DNA of 64,000 nucleotides from Archangium primigenium (GTDB lineage Bacteria; Myxococcota; Myxococcia; Myxococcales; Myxococcaceae): assembly GCF_016904885.1 (NCBI RefSeq), contig NZ_JADWYI010000001.1:6448001-6512000 (forward strand). The letters are read 5' to 3'. Positions within the stretch are counted from its first letter, which is position 1, and every line of letters begins with the position of its first letter. Shown one piece after another: positions 11,794-21,278 of the stretch. The position numbers and the translations under genes were made by a program. The notes beneath the pieces were generated by a model. It saw only the letters and a program-made list of their open reading frames with translations, was not told where the DNA came from and did no database searches.

Positions 11794-12491
11794 GGCTGCT
11801 CCTCCCGCGCGAAGGGCGCCACGCCCCGCACCCGCGCATCCTTGCGAACCCGAGCGTATTCCTCCTTGGCCAGTTGGCCATAACGCTCGCGCATCAAGCG
11901 CTCCTTGAGCGCCTCGCGGACCCCCTCGTACGAGCCGCCCATCATCGCCTTGTTCTCCTCCCAGTAGCGCCGGGCCTCCGCCTCGCCAACCTGCGCCCGG
12001 AGGCGGATCCGGCTGTCGAGGATGCGCTCGGCCCGCACGCCCCGCTCCAGCACCGCCGTCAATTGATCCAAGTCCGCGTCGTAGCGCGTCAGGAAGGCCA
12101 GGAGCGCGGGCTCGTCCTCGAAGCGGTCGCGAAAGAGCTTGACCCGGGCGTCCACCTCCGAGCGCTCCGCCGCGAACGCCTGGAGCCGGTCGGCCCCCGC
12201 CACCAGCAGCCGCTGGCTGATGGCCAGGTCCAGGGCCCCTCGCAGCGTCCGCTCGTCCAGGGACGCCTCGGCCGCTCGCACGCCCCCTCGCAGGACGAGC
12301 GCCACGCGGGCCTCGAAGGACAGCTCGCTCAGGGTGAGCACCTGGCCGCCCACCACCGCCACGACCCGGTCGATGACCTGGCCTCCGGTGGCGCCCGACT
12401 GCCCGGCCGCCTGCCCCCCGAGGGACAGGGCCGCCAGCACGAGGCCGCCCATCCCCCACCCCCTCGCTCGTCGTCCGCGCGGCGCGCCCAT
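11790..12491 (-). CDS. SurA N-terminal-domain-like periplasmic protein
   Basis: Exported protein of 233 residues from an ATG at 12489-12491 with a GAGGGAGA site. A basic/hydrophobic signal peptide (about residues 1-30, ending near GQAAGQSG) precedes a segment like the SurA/PrsA N-terminal chaperone domain (VIDRVVAVVGGQVLTLSELS). The remainder is helical and charged. No parvulin PPIase domain is present, so it is shorter than SurA. It could be an outer-membrane-protein chaperone. It is coupled to rimI and divergent from the dnaJ-type gene. Confidence 0.65.
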   Translation of the reverse strand: MGAPRGRRARGWGMGGLVLAALSLGGQAAGQSGATGGQVIDRVVAVVGGQVLTLSELSFEARVALVLRGGVRAAEASLDERTLRGALDLAISQRLLVAGADRLQAFAAERSEVDARVKLFRDRFEDEPALLAFLTRYDADLDQLTAVLERGVRAERILDSRIRLRAQVGEAEARRYWEENKAMMGGSYEGVREALKERLMRERYGQLAKEEYARVRKDARVRGVAPFAREEQP

Positions 12492-12604
12492 GCTCTCCCT
12501 CGGCACTCGGTTCAGTTTATACATCTTGAACCCAAGGCACACACCCTGCTGGCGCGGGCCCAATGACGGGTTACGTTCATCCCCTCAAGGAGGACGTCAC
12601 GGTC

Positions 12605-13774
12605 ATGGCGGACGACTACTACCAGATTCTCGGCGTGCCCCGGACGGCGTCGGCCGACGAAATCAAGAAGGCCTTCCGCAAGCTCGCGCGCACGTACCAC
12701 CCCGATGTCAACCCGGGCAACAAGGAGGCCGAGGAGCGATTCAAGCAGCTCAACTCCGCCTTCGAGGTGCTGTCGGACGAGCGCAAGCGCAAGCTCTACG
12801 ATGAGTTCGGCGAGGAGGCCGGCAAGCTCGGCTTCGACGAGAAGAAGGCCGAGCAGTACCGGGCCTACAAGGCCGCGCGCGCCGGCGGCGGCGGCATGCC
12901 CTACGGCGGGGGCGGCGGCGCGGACTTCGACATCGGGGACATCCTCGGGGACATCTTCGGGCGGGCGGGCGGCGGCGGCGTGGACATCGGGGAGATCCTC
13001 GGGCGCGCGGGCGGCGGCCGTGCCCAGGGCCCCGTCGCGGGCGAGGACATCACCGCCACGCTCACGGTCAGCTTCGCCGAGGCCCTCACCGGCACCGAGC
13101 GCAACATCTCCCTGCAGCGGCCCGGACGCTGCGGACGCTGCCAGGGCTCGGGCCAGTCCGGAGCCCCCACCACCTGCGCCACCTGTGGCGGCAGCGGCAA
13201 GGTCCGCCGGGGGGGCGGCGTGCTGGGCATGTCCACGGGCGGCACCTGCCCCACCTGCCGCGGCTCCGGACGCGCCGCGCCTCCCTGCCCCGCCTGCCAG
13301 GGCGCGGGCGTCGTCGAGGAGACGACCCGGCTCACCGTGAAGGTGCCCGCCGGCGTGCAGACCGGCTCCAAGATGCGCCTGGCCGGCCAGGGGGCCGCGG
13401 GCGCTCGCGGGGGCCCCTCGGGTGACCTGTACATCGAGATGATCGTGGCCGAGCACCCCCTGGTGCGCCGCGAGGGGGATGATCTCCACATGGATCTGCC
13501 GGTGACGGTGCCCGAGGCCATGCTCGGCGCGGAGATCCGCGTGCCCACCTTCCAGGGAGAGGTCACGGTGAAGGTGCCCCCCGCCTCCCAGTCCGGCCGC
13601 CGCATGCGGCTCAAGGGGCGCGGCTCGCCCTCGCTCAAGGGCGGCGCGCCGGGAGACCTCTACCTCACCCTCCAGGTCAAGGTGCCCGAGCAGCCCTCGG
13701 AAGAGGCCCGCCAGGCCGCCGAGACGCTCGCGCGCGCCTATTCCTCGGACGTGCGGGGCACGCTCCAGTTGTGA
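12605..13774 (+). CDS. dnaJ: DnaJ-type (class A Hsp40) co-chaperone
   Basis: Co-chaperone that stimulates DnaK ATPase and binds unfolded clients. The ATG at 12605 has an AAGGAGG site 10 bases upstream and gives 389 residues. The J domain occupies residues 3-70 with HPD at 32-34. A Gly-rich linker with repeated [17 protein letters not shown] motifs replaces the usual Gly/Phe region. Four zinc-finger repeats follow ([32 protein letters not shown]), then the two C-terminal client-binding barrels. No dnaK or grpE is adjacent, so it may be one of several paralogues. Confidence 0.85.
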   Translation: MADDYYQILGVPRTASADEIKKAFRKLARTYHPDVNPGNKEAEERFKQLNSAFEVLSDERKRKLYDEFGEEAGKLGFDEKKAEQYRAYKAARAGGGGMPYGGGGGADFDIGDILGDIFGRAGGGGVDIGEILGRAGGGRAQGPVAGEDITATLTVSFAEALTGTERNISLQRPGRCGRCQGSGQSGAPTTCATCGGSGKVRRGGGVLGMSTGGTCPTCRGSGRAAPPCPACQGAGVVEETTRLTVKVPAGVQTGSKMRLAGQGAAGARGGPSGDLYIEMIVAEHPLVRREGDDLHMDLPVTVPEAMLGAEIRVPTFQGEVTVKVPPASQSGRRMRLKGRGSPSLKGGAPGDLYLTLQVKVPEQPSEEARQAAETLARAYSSDVRGTLQL

Positions 13775-13877
13775 GCCGGCCCCCTCCTGCCCCGCCAAGC
13801 CCCTTGCGTTCGCTCGCGCCGCGTCCTACACGGCCCCCGTACCCGCCTCTTCCTCTCGTCTCGGAGCCTCTTCTCCC

Positions 13878-14519
13878 ATGGGCATCTTCGATTTCCTCGG
13901 CGGCTCCGGCCCCGACAAAGCGCTCAAGCTCAAGTCCAAGGTGACCCAGAAGTACGGGGATCCCAACAGCCGGCAGAAGGCCTTGCAGCAGCTCGGGGAG
14001 ATGAAGATCCCCGAGGCGGTCACCGTGCTCATGCACCGCTACACCATCACCGTGGAGCCCCTCACCACGGACGCGGACGAGAAGGAGCACGTCTTCGAGC
14101 TCATCAAGGGCTTTGGCAAGGACGCCGTGGCGCCCGTCACCGACTTCCTGCGCAAGAGCGAGCAGGCCACCTCCTGGGCCATCCGCGTGCTCGAGGCGCT
14201 GCAGAGCGAGGCCGAGGTCACCACCAGCGTCGTGGAGACGCTCGCCGCGCTCAGCGCCCACTACATGCGCGATCCGCAGAAGAAGATCGTCCTGCTGCAC
14301 TACGTCACCGGCAAGCAGGACGAGCGCATCGCCCCGGCGGTGCTGCCCTACCTCGACGACATGGCGGATGACGTGAAGATCGCCGCCCTCAAGGCGCTCG
14401 GCCCCCTCAAGCACGAGCCCGCGCGCGAGCCCATCCTCAAGCTCACCCAGGGCGACACCGCCCGCCGCGTGCAGGTGGCCGCGCAGCAGGCCGCCGACGA
14501 GAGCGGCTTCAAGGCCTGA
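13878..14519 (+). CDS. HEAT-repeat protein
   Basis: Cytoplasmic protein of 213 residues starting MGIFDFLGGSGPDKALKLKS. It is built of helical pairs typical of HEAT repeats: examples are AVTVLMHRYTI, AVAPVTDFLRKSEQATSWAI, and IAPAVLPYLDDMADDVKIAA followed by LKALGPL. No catalytic motif is visible. HEAT scaffolds usually mediate protein-protein contacts; partner unknown. It stands alone between the dnaJ-type gene and a sensor kinase on the same strand. Confidence 0.7.
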   Translation: MGIFDFLGGSGPDKALKLKSKVTQKYGDPNSRQKALQQLGEMKIPEAVTVLMHRYTITVEPLTTDADEKEHVFELIKGFGKDAVAPVTDFLRKSEQATSWAIRVLEALQSEAEVTTSVVETLAALSAHYMRDPQKKIVLLHYVTGKQDERIAPAVLPYLDDMADDVKIAALKALGPLKHEPAREPILKLTQGDTARRVQVAAQQAADESGFKA

Positions 14520-14529
14520 GCCCCCGGCC

Positions 14530-14563
14530 GGGGAGGATGCCTCAGGTCGGCTGCCTCCTCCCC
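14530..14563 (+). terminator. GC hairpin after the HEAT-repeat gene
   Basis: GGGGAGGA and TCCTCCCC form an 8-bp stem 11 bases after the stop of the HEAT gene, with a possible inner GCC/GGC pair. No U-run follows, so termination is plausible but not certain. Confidence 0.35.
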
Positions 14564-14725
14564 GCCCTGTGTCGTGAACTGGACACGGCAACTGTCCTGC
14601 CGTCAGCTCCGTGCCCCCCGCGCCGCGCCAGGGGGTTTCGTGGGGGACGCGGCCTGGCGCAGGATCGCGCTCGGATGGGTCGGGCGTGTCCGCGCGCCTC
14701 GACCCCTGGCTGCCGAGGTCTGCCC

Positions 14726-16408
14726 GTGCCCAAGAAGAAGGTTCCCCATCTGGCCGAAGTCGTCACCCTCCGCCCGGAGGTGGTGAAGAAGCCGTCCCGG
14801 CGCGCGGTGAAGCCCCAGCCTCCCGTGGAGAACGACGACGCCGAGCGCACGCTCGTGGAGATGGCCCGGCACATCTCCTCCAGCGAGGGCCCCACCGAGG
14901 CCCTGCGCGCCCAGCTCCAGCACATCCACACCCTCTTGCAGGCCAAGGCCTGCTACGTGGCGCGCTTCGTGCCCTCGCGCAACCAGCTCCAGGTGGAGCA
15001 CGTGCGCGGCCGCTACGACGAGCGCATCACCGCCGCCACGCCCGAGGAGGGCATCATCGGCCGCGCCTTCGCCGAGCGCGCCATCCTGCGCGACGAGGAG
15101 ACCGTGGCCGTGCCGCTCGAGAGCCCCCAGGGCATCAGCGGCGTGCTCGCCGTGCTCGCCCCGCGCCGCTCGGTGTCCGACGCCCTGCTCCAGGCGCTCG
15201 CGGGCCAGCTGTCCGCCGCCTATGAAGTGGCGCGCCTGCGCGACGACAGCGCCCGGCGCAACAAGGACCTGCAGACGGCCATCGCGGGCCTCAAGGCGCT
15301 CGAGCAGAGCCGCGACGAACTCCTGGGCAACGTGTCCCACGATCTCAAGAACCCGCTCACCACCATCAAGGCCTACCTGGCCATGCTGGGCCGCGAGAAG
15401 CTCGGCCCGCTCGCCGACTCCCAGCGCCGCGCGGTGCAGGTGTGCGATCGCAGCGCGGACCGCATGCTGCGCATGGTGAACGATCTGCTGCTCATGTCCC
15501 GGCTCCAGGCCGGCAAGATGCAGCTCAACCAGCGGCCCTTCGGGCTGCGCGCCGTGGCCGAGGAGGTCATCCGCGCCCTCACCCCGTCCGCCGAGCAGTC
15601 CAAGGTGCAGCTCGTGCTGCCCTCCACCGGCGAGGTCTTCGTGCGCGGGGATCGCGAGCGCATCGCCGAGGCCATCCAGAACCTCGTGGAGAGCGGCATC
15701 AACCGCTGCGAGGCGGACGACCGCGTGGAGGTGCGCGTGGGCAGCGAGGACGGCCTCGCGCTGCTCACCGTGAAGGACACCGGCCCGGGCCTGGGCACCG
15801 AGGACCTGGAGCACGTCTTCGATCCCTTCCACCGGCCCGGCGTGCGCGGCCAGGGTCACAGCCTCGGCCTGCCGCTCGTGGCGAAGATCATGGCGCTGCA
15901 CGGCGGCCGCGTGGAGGCCGCGAGCACCCTGGGCGAGGGCACCAGCCTGCAGATGGTGATGCCCCTGTTCGCCGGCGCCGTCAGCTCGCCGGACTTCGTG
16001 CAGACGGGCCCGCGCGCCGGCGGCATCCTGCTCGTCGAGGACGACGCGGACTGCCGCGAGGTGCTCCAGCAGGTGCTCGAGCAGGAGGGCTACCGGGTGA
16101 TGTCCACCTCGGGTGCCGCCGAGGCGCGCTCCATCCTCTCGCACATCCGCCCGGCCATGGTGCTGCTCGACCTGCGCCTGAGCGAAGAGGACGGACGCTC
16201 CGTGCTGCGCTTCATCCGCGGCACCGAGTCGCTCGCCGACGTGGCCGTCTACATCATCTCCGGCGCGAGCGACGTCTCCACGCTGGGCGCGGGCCAGGGC
16301 CTGGATCGCATCGACGGCTTCTTCGAGAAGCCCCTGCAGCTGCCCCGGCTGCTCGACACCGTGGGCGCCGTGGTCCGCCCGAGCCGCCGCAATCCCGCGG
16401 TCTCCTGA
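14726..16408 (+). CDS. GAF-domain hybrid histidine kinase with receiver
   Basis: Soluble sensor kinase of 560 residues from a GTG at 14726 (MPKKKVPHLAEV) with GAGG 6-9 bases upstream; the frame is open further left but upstream residues look non-coding. Domains: GAF about 45-170; HisKA with phospho-acceptor His205 in VSHDLKNPLTTIKAY; HATPase with VKDTGPGLG, FDPFHRP and GHSLGLPLVAKIMALHGG; then a receiver with Asp482 in MVLLDLRLSEEDG. No membrane segment is visible, so the signal is likely cytoplasmic. No separate response regulator is adjacent. Confidence 0.88.
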   Translation: MPKKKVPHLAEVVTLRPEVVKKPSRRAVKPQPPVENDDAERTLVEMARHISSSEGPTEALRAQLQHIHTLLQAKACYVARFVPSRNQLQVEHVRGRYDERITAATPEEGIIGRAFAERAILRDEETVAVPLESPQGISGVLAVLAPRRSVSDALLQALAGQLSAAYEVARLRDDSARRNKDLQTAIAGLKALEQSRDELLGNVSHDLKNPLTTIKAYLAMLGREKLGPLADSQRRAVQVCDRSADRMLRMVNDLLLMSRLQAGKMQLNQRPFGLRAVAEEVIRALTPSAEQSKVQLVLPSTGEVFVRGDRERIAEAIQNLVESGINRCEADDRVEVRVGSEDGLALLTVKDTGPGLGTEDLEHVFDPFHRPGVRGQGHSLGLPLVAKIMALHGGRVEAASTLGEGTSLQMVMPLFAGAVSSPDFVQTGPRAGGILLVEDDADCREVLQQVLEQEGYRVMSTSGAAEARSILSHIRPAMVLLDLRLSEEDGRSVLRFIRGTESLADVAVYIISGASDVSTLGAGQGLDRIDGFFEKPLQLPRLLDTVGAVVRPSRRNPAVS

Positions 16409-16425
16409 CGCGCGCCCGCCCCCGA

Positions 16426-16444
16426 GTCGACGCACCGCGTCGAC
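16426..16444. repeat. Perfect inverted repeat between the kinase gene and argS
   Basis: GTCGACGC and GCGTCGAC form perfect 8-base arms around ACC, 17 bases after the kinase stop and about 65 bases before argS. It could be a terminator stem (no U-tract) or a protein-binding site. Confidence 0.45.
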
Positions 16445-16508
16445 GCGACGAGCACATGCAGAAGGTGCGAGGGATAGACGCGCGCTTCGCTTAGTATCGC
16501 GCGCGTCA

Positions 16509-18227
16509 ATGAGCCCTCCCGTCTACTCCCGTTACCGGACCGCTTTCGTCGAGGCGCTCGCCCAGTCGCTGGGCGTGCCCGCCTCCGAGATCGACTCCCA
16601 GGTGAAGCCCGCGGATCCCGCCCACGGCGACCTGTCCTTTCCCACCTTTCCCCTGGCCAAGGCCCAGAAGAAGGCCCCGCTGGCCATCGCCGCCGCGCTC
16701 GCCCAGGGCCTGAAGGTCCCCGGCCTGGAGATCGCCGCCACGGGCCCCTACGTCAACGCGCGCTTTGCCCCCCTGCCCTTCAGCGCCGAGGTGATCGACG
16801 CGGCGCGCACCCAGGGCACGCGCTACGGGGGCTCGGACGTGGGCGCGGGCAAGACGGTGGTGATGGACTACTCCTCGCCCAACATCGCCAAGCCCATCGC
16901 CTTCCACCACATCCGCTCCACGGTCATCGGCCACGCCGTGGCCAACCTGCACCGGGCGCTCGGCTACAAGGTCGAGGGCATCAACTACCTGGGCGACTGG
17001 GGCAAGCAGTTCGGCCTGGTGGCCGTGGGCTTCCAGGAGTACGGCGAGTCGGACAAGCGCCAGGACATGGCGCACCTGGTGCAGGTGTACGTGAAGGCCA
17101 ACCAGCGCGCGGAGAAGGAGCCCGCCTTCGACGAGCGCGCCCGGGAGTTCTTCCGGCGCATGGAGGCCGGCGACGGCGAGGCGCTCGCCCTGTGGAAGGA
17201 GTTCCGCGAGACGAGCGTGCGCGACTTCAAGCGCATCTACGCGCGGCTGGGCGTGACGTTCGAGCACATCGAGGGCGAGAGCTTCTATCAGGGCAAGATG
17301 GAGCCGGTCATCGAGGAGATCGCGCGCACGGTGGGCGTCAAGGAGTCCCAGGGCGCCACCATCGTGGACCTGCCCTACGAGGAGAACGAGCCGCCCGTGC
17401 TCCTCAAGAAGAACGACGGCAGCACGCTCTACGCCACGCGCGACCTGGCGGCGGCGATCGACCGCCACGAGCGCTTCCACTTCGACAAGTCGCTCTACAT
17501 CGTGGCCACGGATCAGGCGCTGCACTTCCGTCAGCTCTTCCGGGTGCTCAAGGCCATGGGCCGCGCGTTCGTGGACCGCATGACGCACGTGAACTTCGGC
17601 CGGGTGCACGGCATGAGCACGCGCCAGGGCAACGTGGTGCTGCTCACCGACGTGCTCGACGAGGCCCGGGCCCGCGCGCGCACCATCGTCGACAAGAACA
17701 TCGCCGAGGGGAAGATCCAGACGGACGACCCGGAGAAGCTCGCCGAGCAGATTGGCCTCGGCGCCATCTTCTTCGGCGACCTCAAGAACCGCCGGGCCAC
17801 CGACTACACCTTCGACTGGGACGAGGTGCTCAACCTCACCGGCCACACGGGCGCCTACCTCCAGTACGCCCACGCGCGCGCCTGCAACATCCTGCGCAAG
17901 GGCGGCGGCGCGCCGGCGACCTATGACGCCGCGCTGCTCACCCTGCCCGAGGAGCAGGCCGTGCTGCGCGCCATCGCGCGGCTGCCCGTGGTGGTGCAGG
18001 AGGCCGCCGAGCAGCAGGAGCCGAGCTTCGTGGCGCGCTGGCTGCTCGACCTGGCCGCGACGTTCAGCAGCTACTACACGGCGGGCAACCAGGACCGGAA
18101 CAAGCGCGTGGTGCTGGAGGACAACGAGCCGCTCAAGGCGGCGCGTCTGGCGCTCACCGACGCCACCCGCGCGTCGCTCGCCGCCGGCCTGACGCTGTTG
18201 GGCATCGCCACTCCCGAGAACATGTAA
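16509..18227 (+). CDS. argS: Arginyl-tRNA synthetase
   Basis: Class I aminoacyl-tRNA synthetase charging tRNA-Arg. It has 572 residues: an N-terminal Add-1 domain (about 1-100, with HGDLSFPTFPLAKAQKKAP), the catalytic core with the HIGH-like FHHIRSTVIGHA after MDYSSPNIAKP, GINYLGDWGKQFG, the KMSKS-like MSTRQGNVVLLTD, and the C-terminal DALR anticodon domain (TGAYLQYAHARACNILRK onward). All parts are intact. Confidence 0.96.
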   Translation: MSPPVYSRYRTAFVEALAQSLGVPASEIDSQVKPADPAHGDLSFPTFPLAKAQKKAPLAIAAALAQGLKVPGLEIAATGPYVNARFAPLPFSAEVIDAARTQGTRYGGSDVGAGKTVVMDYSSPNIAKPIAFHHIRSTVIGHAVANLHRALGYKVEGINYLGDWGKQFGLVAVGFQEYGESDKRQDMAHLVQVYVKANQRAEKEPAFDERAREFFRRMEAGDGEALALWKEFRETSVRDFKRIYARLGVTFEHIEGESFYQGKMEPVIEEIARTVGVKESQGATIVDLPYEENEPPVLLKKNDGSTLYATRDLAAAIDRHERFHFDKSLYIVATDQALHFRQLFRVLKAMGRAFVDRMTHVNFGRVHGMSTRQGNVVLLTDVLDEARARARTIVDKNIAEGKIQTDDPEKLAEQIGLGAIFFGDLKNRRATDYTFDWDEVLNLTGHTGAYLQYAHARACNILRKGGGAPATYDAALLTLPEEQAVLRAIARLPVVVQEAAEQQEPSFVARWLLDLAATFSSYYTAGNQDRNKRVVLEDNEPLKAARLALTDATRASLAAGLTLLGIATPENM

Positions 18228-18265
18228 CGCAGGCTCAGCCGAGGAAACACCCAGGGGGCTCGCAC

Positions 18266-20818
18266 GTGGATACCGTCCTGACACCCGTCGTCGATCACCA
18301 GGAAGCGTTGAGCAAGGAGTTCGGGCCCGTCTCCCGCGTCCTCGGGCAGCGCTACTTCGACGGCGTGCGCTTTCCCCCGGAGGCCGAGGCCGAGCTGCGC
18401 GCGCTCCAGGCCAAGGGCTTCGTGGTGCACGTCATGCGCACCACGGCGTGGATCAACTACCTCTACCTGGCCTGGGCCATGGTGCGCCGGGGCCTGCCGC
18501 TGGTGCGCGCGGTGGTGAACCTGCGGCCCTGGTTCACCCGGCCCTTTCGCAACAGCAAGCAGCGCGGCCCCTTCGCCGAGCGCTTCGGCCACGCGCTGGC
18601 CACGGGCGGCAGTGGCCTCATCTTCCTCAAGAAGACGGCGCTCCTGAGCGCCACGGGCAAGGACATCGAGGAGAACCCCTTTCCCGCCCTGGTCGCCATG
18701 GCCCGGCGCGAGGAGCGCACCGTCTTCCTCGTGCCCGAGCTGTTCGTCTGGGAGAAGCGCACCGCGCGCCTCATGCCCAACGTGTGGGACCGGGTCTTCG
18801 GCTCGCCCGAGGCCCCCGGCTTCCTGCACTCGATGGTGGCCTTCTTCCGCAACTACCGCCGCGCCCAGTTCCGCGTGGGCGAGCCCATCGATCTCAAGCG
18901 CTTCATCGAGCAGAACCCCCAGGACTCCGACGAGCTCATCGCCCGCAAGGTGAGGAGCGCCCTGCACCACCACCTGTCGCGCGAGACGCGCGCCGTGTTC
19001 GGCCCCCCGGAGAAGCCCGTCGAGCGCATCCTCGAGGAGACGCTGCGCGACCGCTCGCTGCGCCGCTCCCTGGACGCCGTGGCCGCCGAGACGAACCGCC
19101 GCCCGGAGAGCGTGCTGCGCCAGTCCCGGCGCAACCTGGAGGCCATCGCCGCCAAGGCCAGCCCCACCACGCTCGCCTTCGTGTCGCCCGTGCTCGACTG
19201 GGTCTTCCACCGCATCTACGACGGCATCGAGGTGGACGAGGCCGGCCTCAACCGCGCCCTCAAGGCCGCCAGCCACGCGCCGCTCGTGCTGTGCCCCTCG
19301 CACAAGAGCCACGTGGACTACCTGGTGATGAGCTGGATCCTCTGGAACCGCGGCTACGCGGTGCCGCTCGTCGCCGCGGGCGCCAACCTGTCCTTCTGGC
19401 CGCTCGGGCCCCTGCTGCGCCGCTGCGGCGCCTTCTTCCTGCGCCGCTCCTTCAAGGACGACAAGGTCTACGCCGCCACGTTCAAGGCCTACGTGAAGAA
19501 GCTCGTGCACGACGGCGTGCACCAGGAGTTCTTCCCCGAGGGCGGCCGCTCGCGCACCGGCAAGCTCCTGCAGCCCAAGCTCGGCATGTTCACCTGGCAG
19601 GTGGAGTCCGTGCTCGAGGGCGCGCGCAACGATCTCATCTTCGTGCCCGTCTCCATCGACTACGAGAAGGTGGTGGAGTCGGGCAGCTACTCGAAGGAGC
19701 TGGCCGGCGGGGAGAAGAAGCCCGAGGACTTGAAGGCCCTGTTGAGCACGCCCAAGGTGCTCGCCTCCAGCTACGGCCGCATCCACCTCACCTTCGATGA
19801 GCCCCTGTCGCTCGTGGAGCTGATGAAGAGCCGCGGGCTCGACCCGGCCCAGGCCCTGAGCGACGAGCAGAAGAAGGGCCTGGTGCGCGCGCTGGGCAAC
19901 CGCGTCATGTACGGCATCAGCAAGGTGTCCACCGTGACGCCCCACGCCCTGGTGAGCGCCGCCCTCCTGGCCCACCGCCGCCGCGGCATGACGAGCCGCG
20001 AGCTGGGCGAGCGCATCACCCTCCTGCGCCGCATCGCCGGCGAGGAGATGGCGCCCCTGGCCGCCCTGCTCAAGGACTCGCCGAGCCACCCCGAGGCCAT
20101 GGGTCCCATCCGGGAGGCGATGAACACCTTCTGCTCGGACGGCATGGTGCGCACGCTCAAGGCCAACAACGACGTCATCTACCAGGCCGAGGACGACCGG
20201 CGCGGGGAGATGTCGTTCTACAAGAACACCCTGATGAACCTGGTGGCGGGGCGGGCCCTGGTGGCCACCGCGCTGCTCGGGCGCTTCCCCGCCCCGTTCG
20301 ACGAGGTGAAGACCCGCGCCCTGTGGCTCTCGCGCCTCTTCAAGCTGGAGTTCATCTACCGGGTGGGCGCCAGCTTCGACACCATCTTCACCGAGGTGGT
20401 GGATCGGCTGGTGCGCATGGGCCTGGTGCTGCACGACGGGGACATGCTCGGCGTGGCCCCCGAGCCCCATGCCCGTCCGGAGCTGGAGTTCCTCGCGGAC
20501 CTGCTGCGCGACTACCTGGAGGCCTACCTCATCGCCGCCCTCACCCTGCCCGAGGTGCCCGCGGGCATGGCCCAGGATCGCAAGAGCTTCGTGCGCCAGG
20601 CGCTGGAGGTGGGCCGGGCCGAGTACCACTCGGGCCGCATCACCGCCGCCGAGTCCCTGGCCAAGGTGACGCTGGAGAACGCCGTGCACTACATGCTCGA
20701 CCAGCGCTACCTCGTGGAGGAGGACAAGAAGCTCAAGCTCGGTCCCACCGCGCCCGAGCTCAAGGACTGCCAGGCGTTCGCCGAGGAGATCCGCGGCTAC
20801 CTGCGCCACCAGGGCTGA
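18266..20818 (+). CDS. plsB: Glycerol-3-phosphate 1-O-acyltransferase
   Basis: Membrane-associated enzyme that makes lysophosphatidic acid in the first step of phospholipid synthesis. It has 850 residues from a GTG at 18266. The acyltransferase block carries the HX4D motif in PSHKSHVDYL, the GAFFLRRSFKDD segment, FFPEGGRSRTGK and VPVSIDYEKVVE, in the PlsB order and spacing. The long N- and C-terminal helical regions match the PlsB family. It follows argS closely (38 bases), so co-transcription is possible. Confidence 0.92.
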   Translation: MDTVLTPVVDHQEALSKEFGPVSRVLGQRYFDGVRFPPEAEAELRALQAKGFVVHVMRTTAWINYLYLAWAMVRRGLPLVRAVVNLRPWFTRPFRNSKQRGPFAERFGHALATGGSGLIFLKKTALLSATGKDIEENPFPALVAMARREERTVFLVPELFVWEKRTARLMPNVWDRVFGSPEAPGFLHSMVAFFRNYRRAQFRVGEPIDLKRFIEQNPQDSDELIARKVRSALHHHLSRETRAVFGPPEKPVERILEETLRDRSLRRSLDAVAAETNRRPESVLRQSRRNLEAIAAKASPTTLAFVSPVLDWVFHRIYDGIEVDEAGLNRALKAASHAPLVLCPSHKSHVDYLVMSWILWNRGYAVPLVAAGANLSFWPLGPLLRRCGAFFLRRSFKDDKVYAATFKAYVKKLVHDGVHQEFFPEGGRSRTGKLLQPKLGMFTWQVESVLEGARNDLIFVPVSIDYEKVVESGSYSKELAGGEKKPEDLKALLSTPKVLASSYGRIHLTFDEPLSLVELMKSRGLDPAQALSDEQKKGLVRALGNRVMYGISKVSTVTPHALVSAALLAHRRRGMTSRELGERITLLRRIAGEEMAPLAALLKDSPSHPEAMGPIREAMNTFCSDGMVRTLKANNDVIYQAEDDRRGEMSFYKNTLMNLVAGRALVATALLGRFPAPFDEVKTRALWLSRLFKLEFIYRVGASFDTIFTEVVDRLVRMGLVLHDGDMLGVAPEPHARPELEFLADLLRDYLEAYLIAALTLPEVPAGMAQDRKSFVRQALEVGRAEYHSGRITAAESLAKVTLENAVHYMLDQRYLVEEDKKLKLGPTAPELKDCQAFAEEIRGYLRHQG

Positions 20819-20840
20819 GGCCCCGGCGGCGCGGGGCGGC

Positions 20841-21278
20841 TCAGGGTGCCGTCTGGAACGGCACCCGCACCTCGCGGGCCAGGGGGTTGCCCTGGGAGTC
20901 CGTGAGCGAGGTGCGCAGCACCAGCGTGTAGCCGGTGCCGGGCGTGAAGGCGCCGCCCTCGGCGCTCACGGTGACGAGCGAGGGGATGTCCCCGCGCTCG
21001 ACGTTGTCCTCCTCCCCCGGCAGCTCCGGCGACACCGTCACCGCCAGGGGCACTTCCTCGCGGCCCGCGAAGATGGCGATGCCTGGCCGCAGCGTGCGCG
21101 TCTCCATGCGCTCGGAGAAGAGGATCTGCACCGTGCCCCGGGCCGTCACCGTCCCGCCCGGGCCCGGCTCCGTGGACACCACCTCCGGGGGCTTGCTGTC
21201 CGCCACGGCGAGGAACGGCTCGCCGGGCTCCAGGCACGCCCCGCACCCCAACAGCCCCAGCCAGAGCAGGCGGCGCAT
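20841..21278 (-). CDS. Lipoprotein with Ig-like (Big_5-type) domain
   Basis: Small exported protein of 145 residues. The signal segment ends in a lipobox-like LLGCGAC (cysteine about residue 13), so it is probably a lipoprotein. The mature part begins with KPPEVVSTEPGPGGTVTARG, characteristic of Big_5 bacterial Ig-like folds, and has FTPGTGYTLVLRTSLTDSQG near the end. The ATG at 21276-21278 shares one base with the stop of the multihaem cytochrome gene. It is the last gene of that operon and may be an accessory subunit. Confidence 0.75.
   Translation of the reverse strand: MRRLLWLGLLGCGACLEPGEPFLAVADSKPPEVVSTEPGPGGTVTARGTVQILFSERMETRTLRPGIAIFAGREEVPLAVTVSPELPGEEDNVERGDIPSLVTVSAEGGAFTPGTGYTLVLRTSLTDSQGNPLAREVRVPFQTAP

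Noticed and set aside
14537-14725. Longer N-terminus for the hybrid histidine kinase
   Set aside because: The upstream residues are Pro/Arg/Cys-rich and unlike any domain, overlap a probable terminator hairpin, and the GTG at 14726 has a ribosome site.
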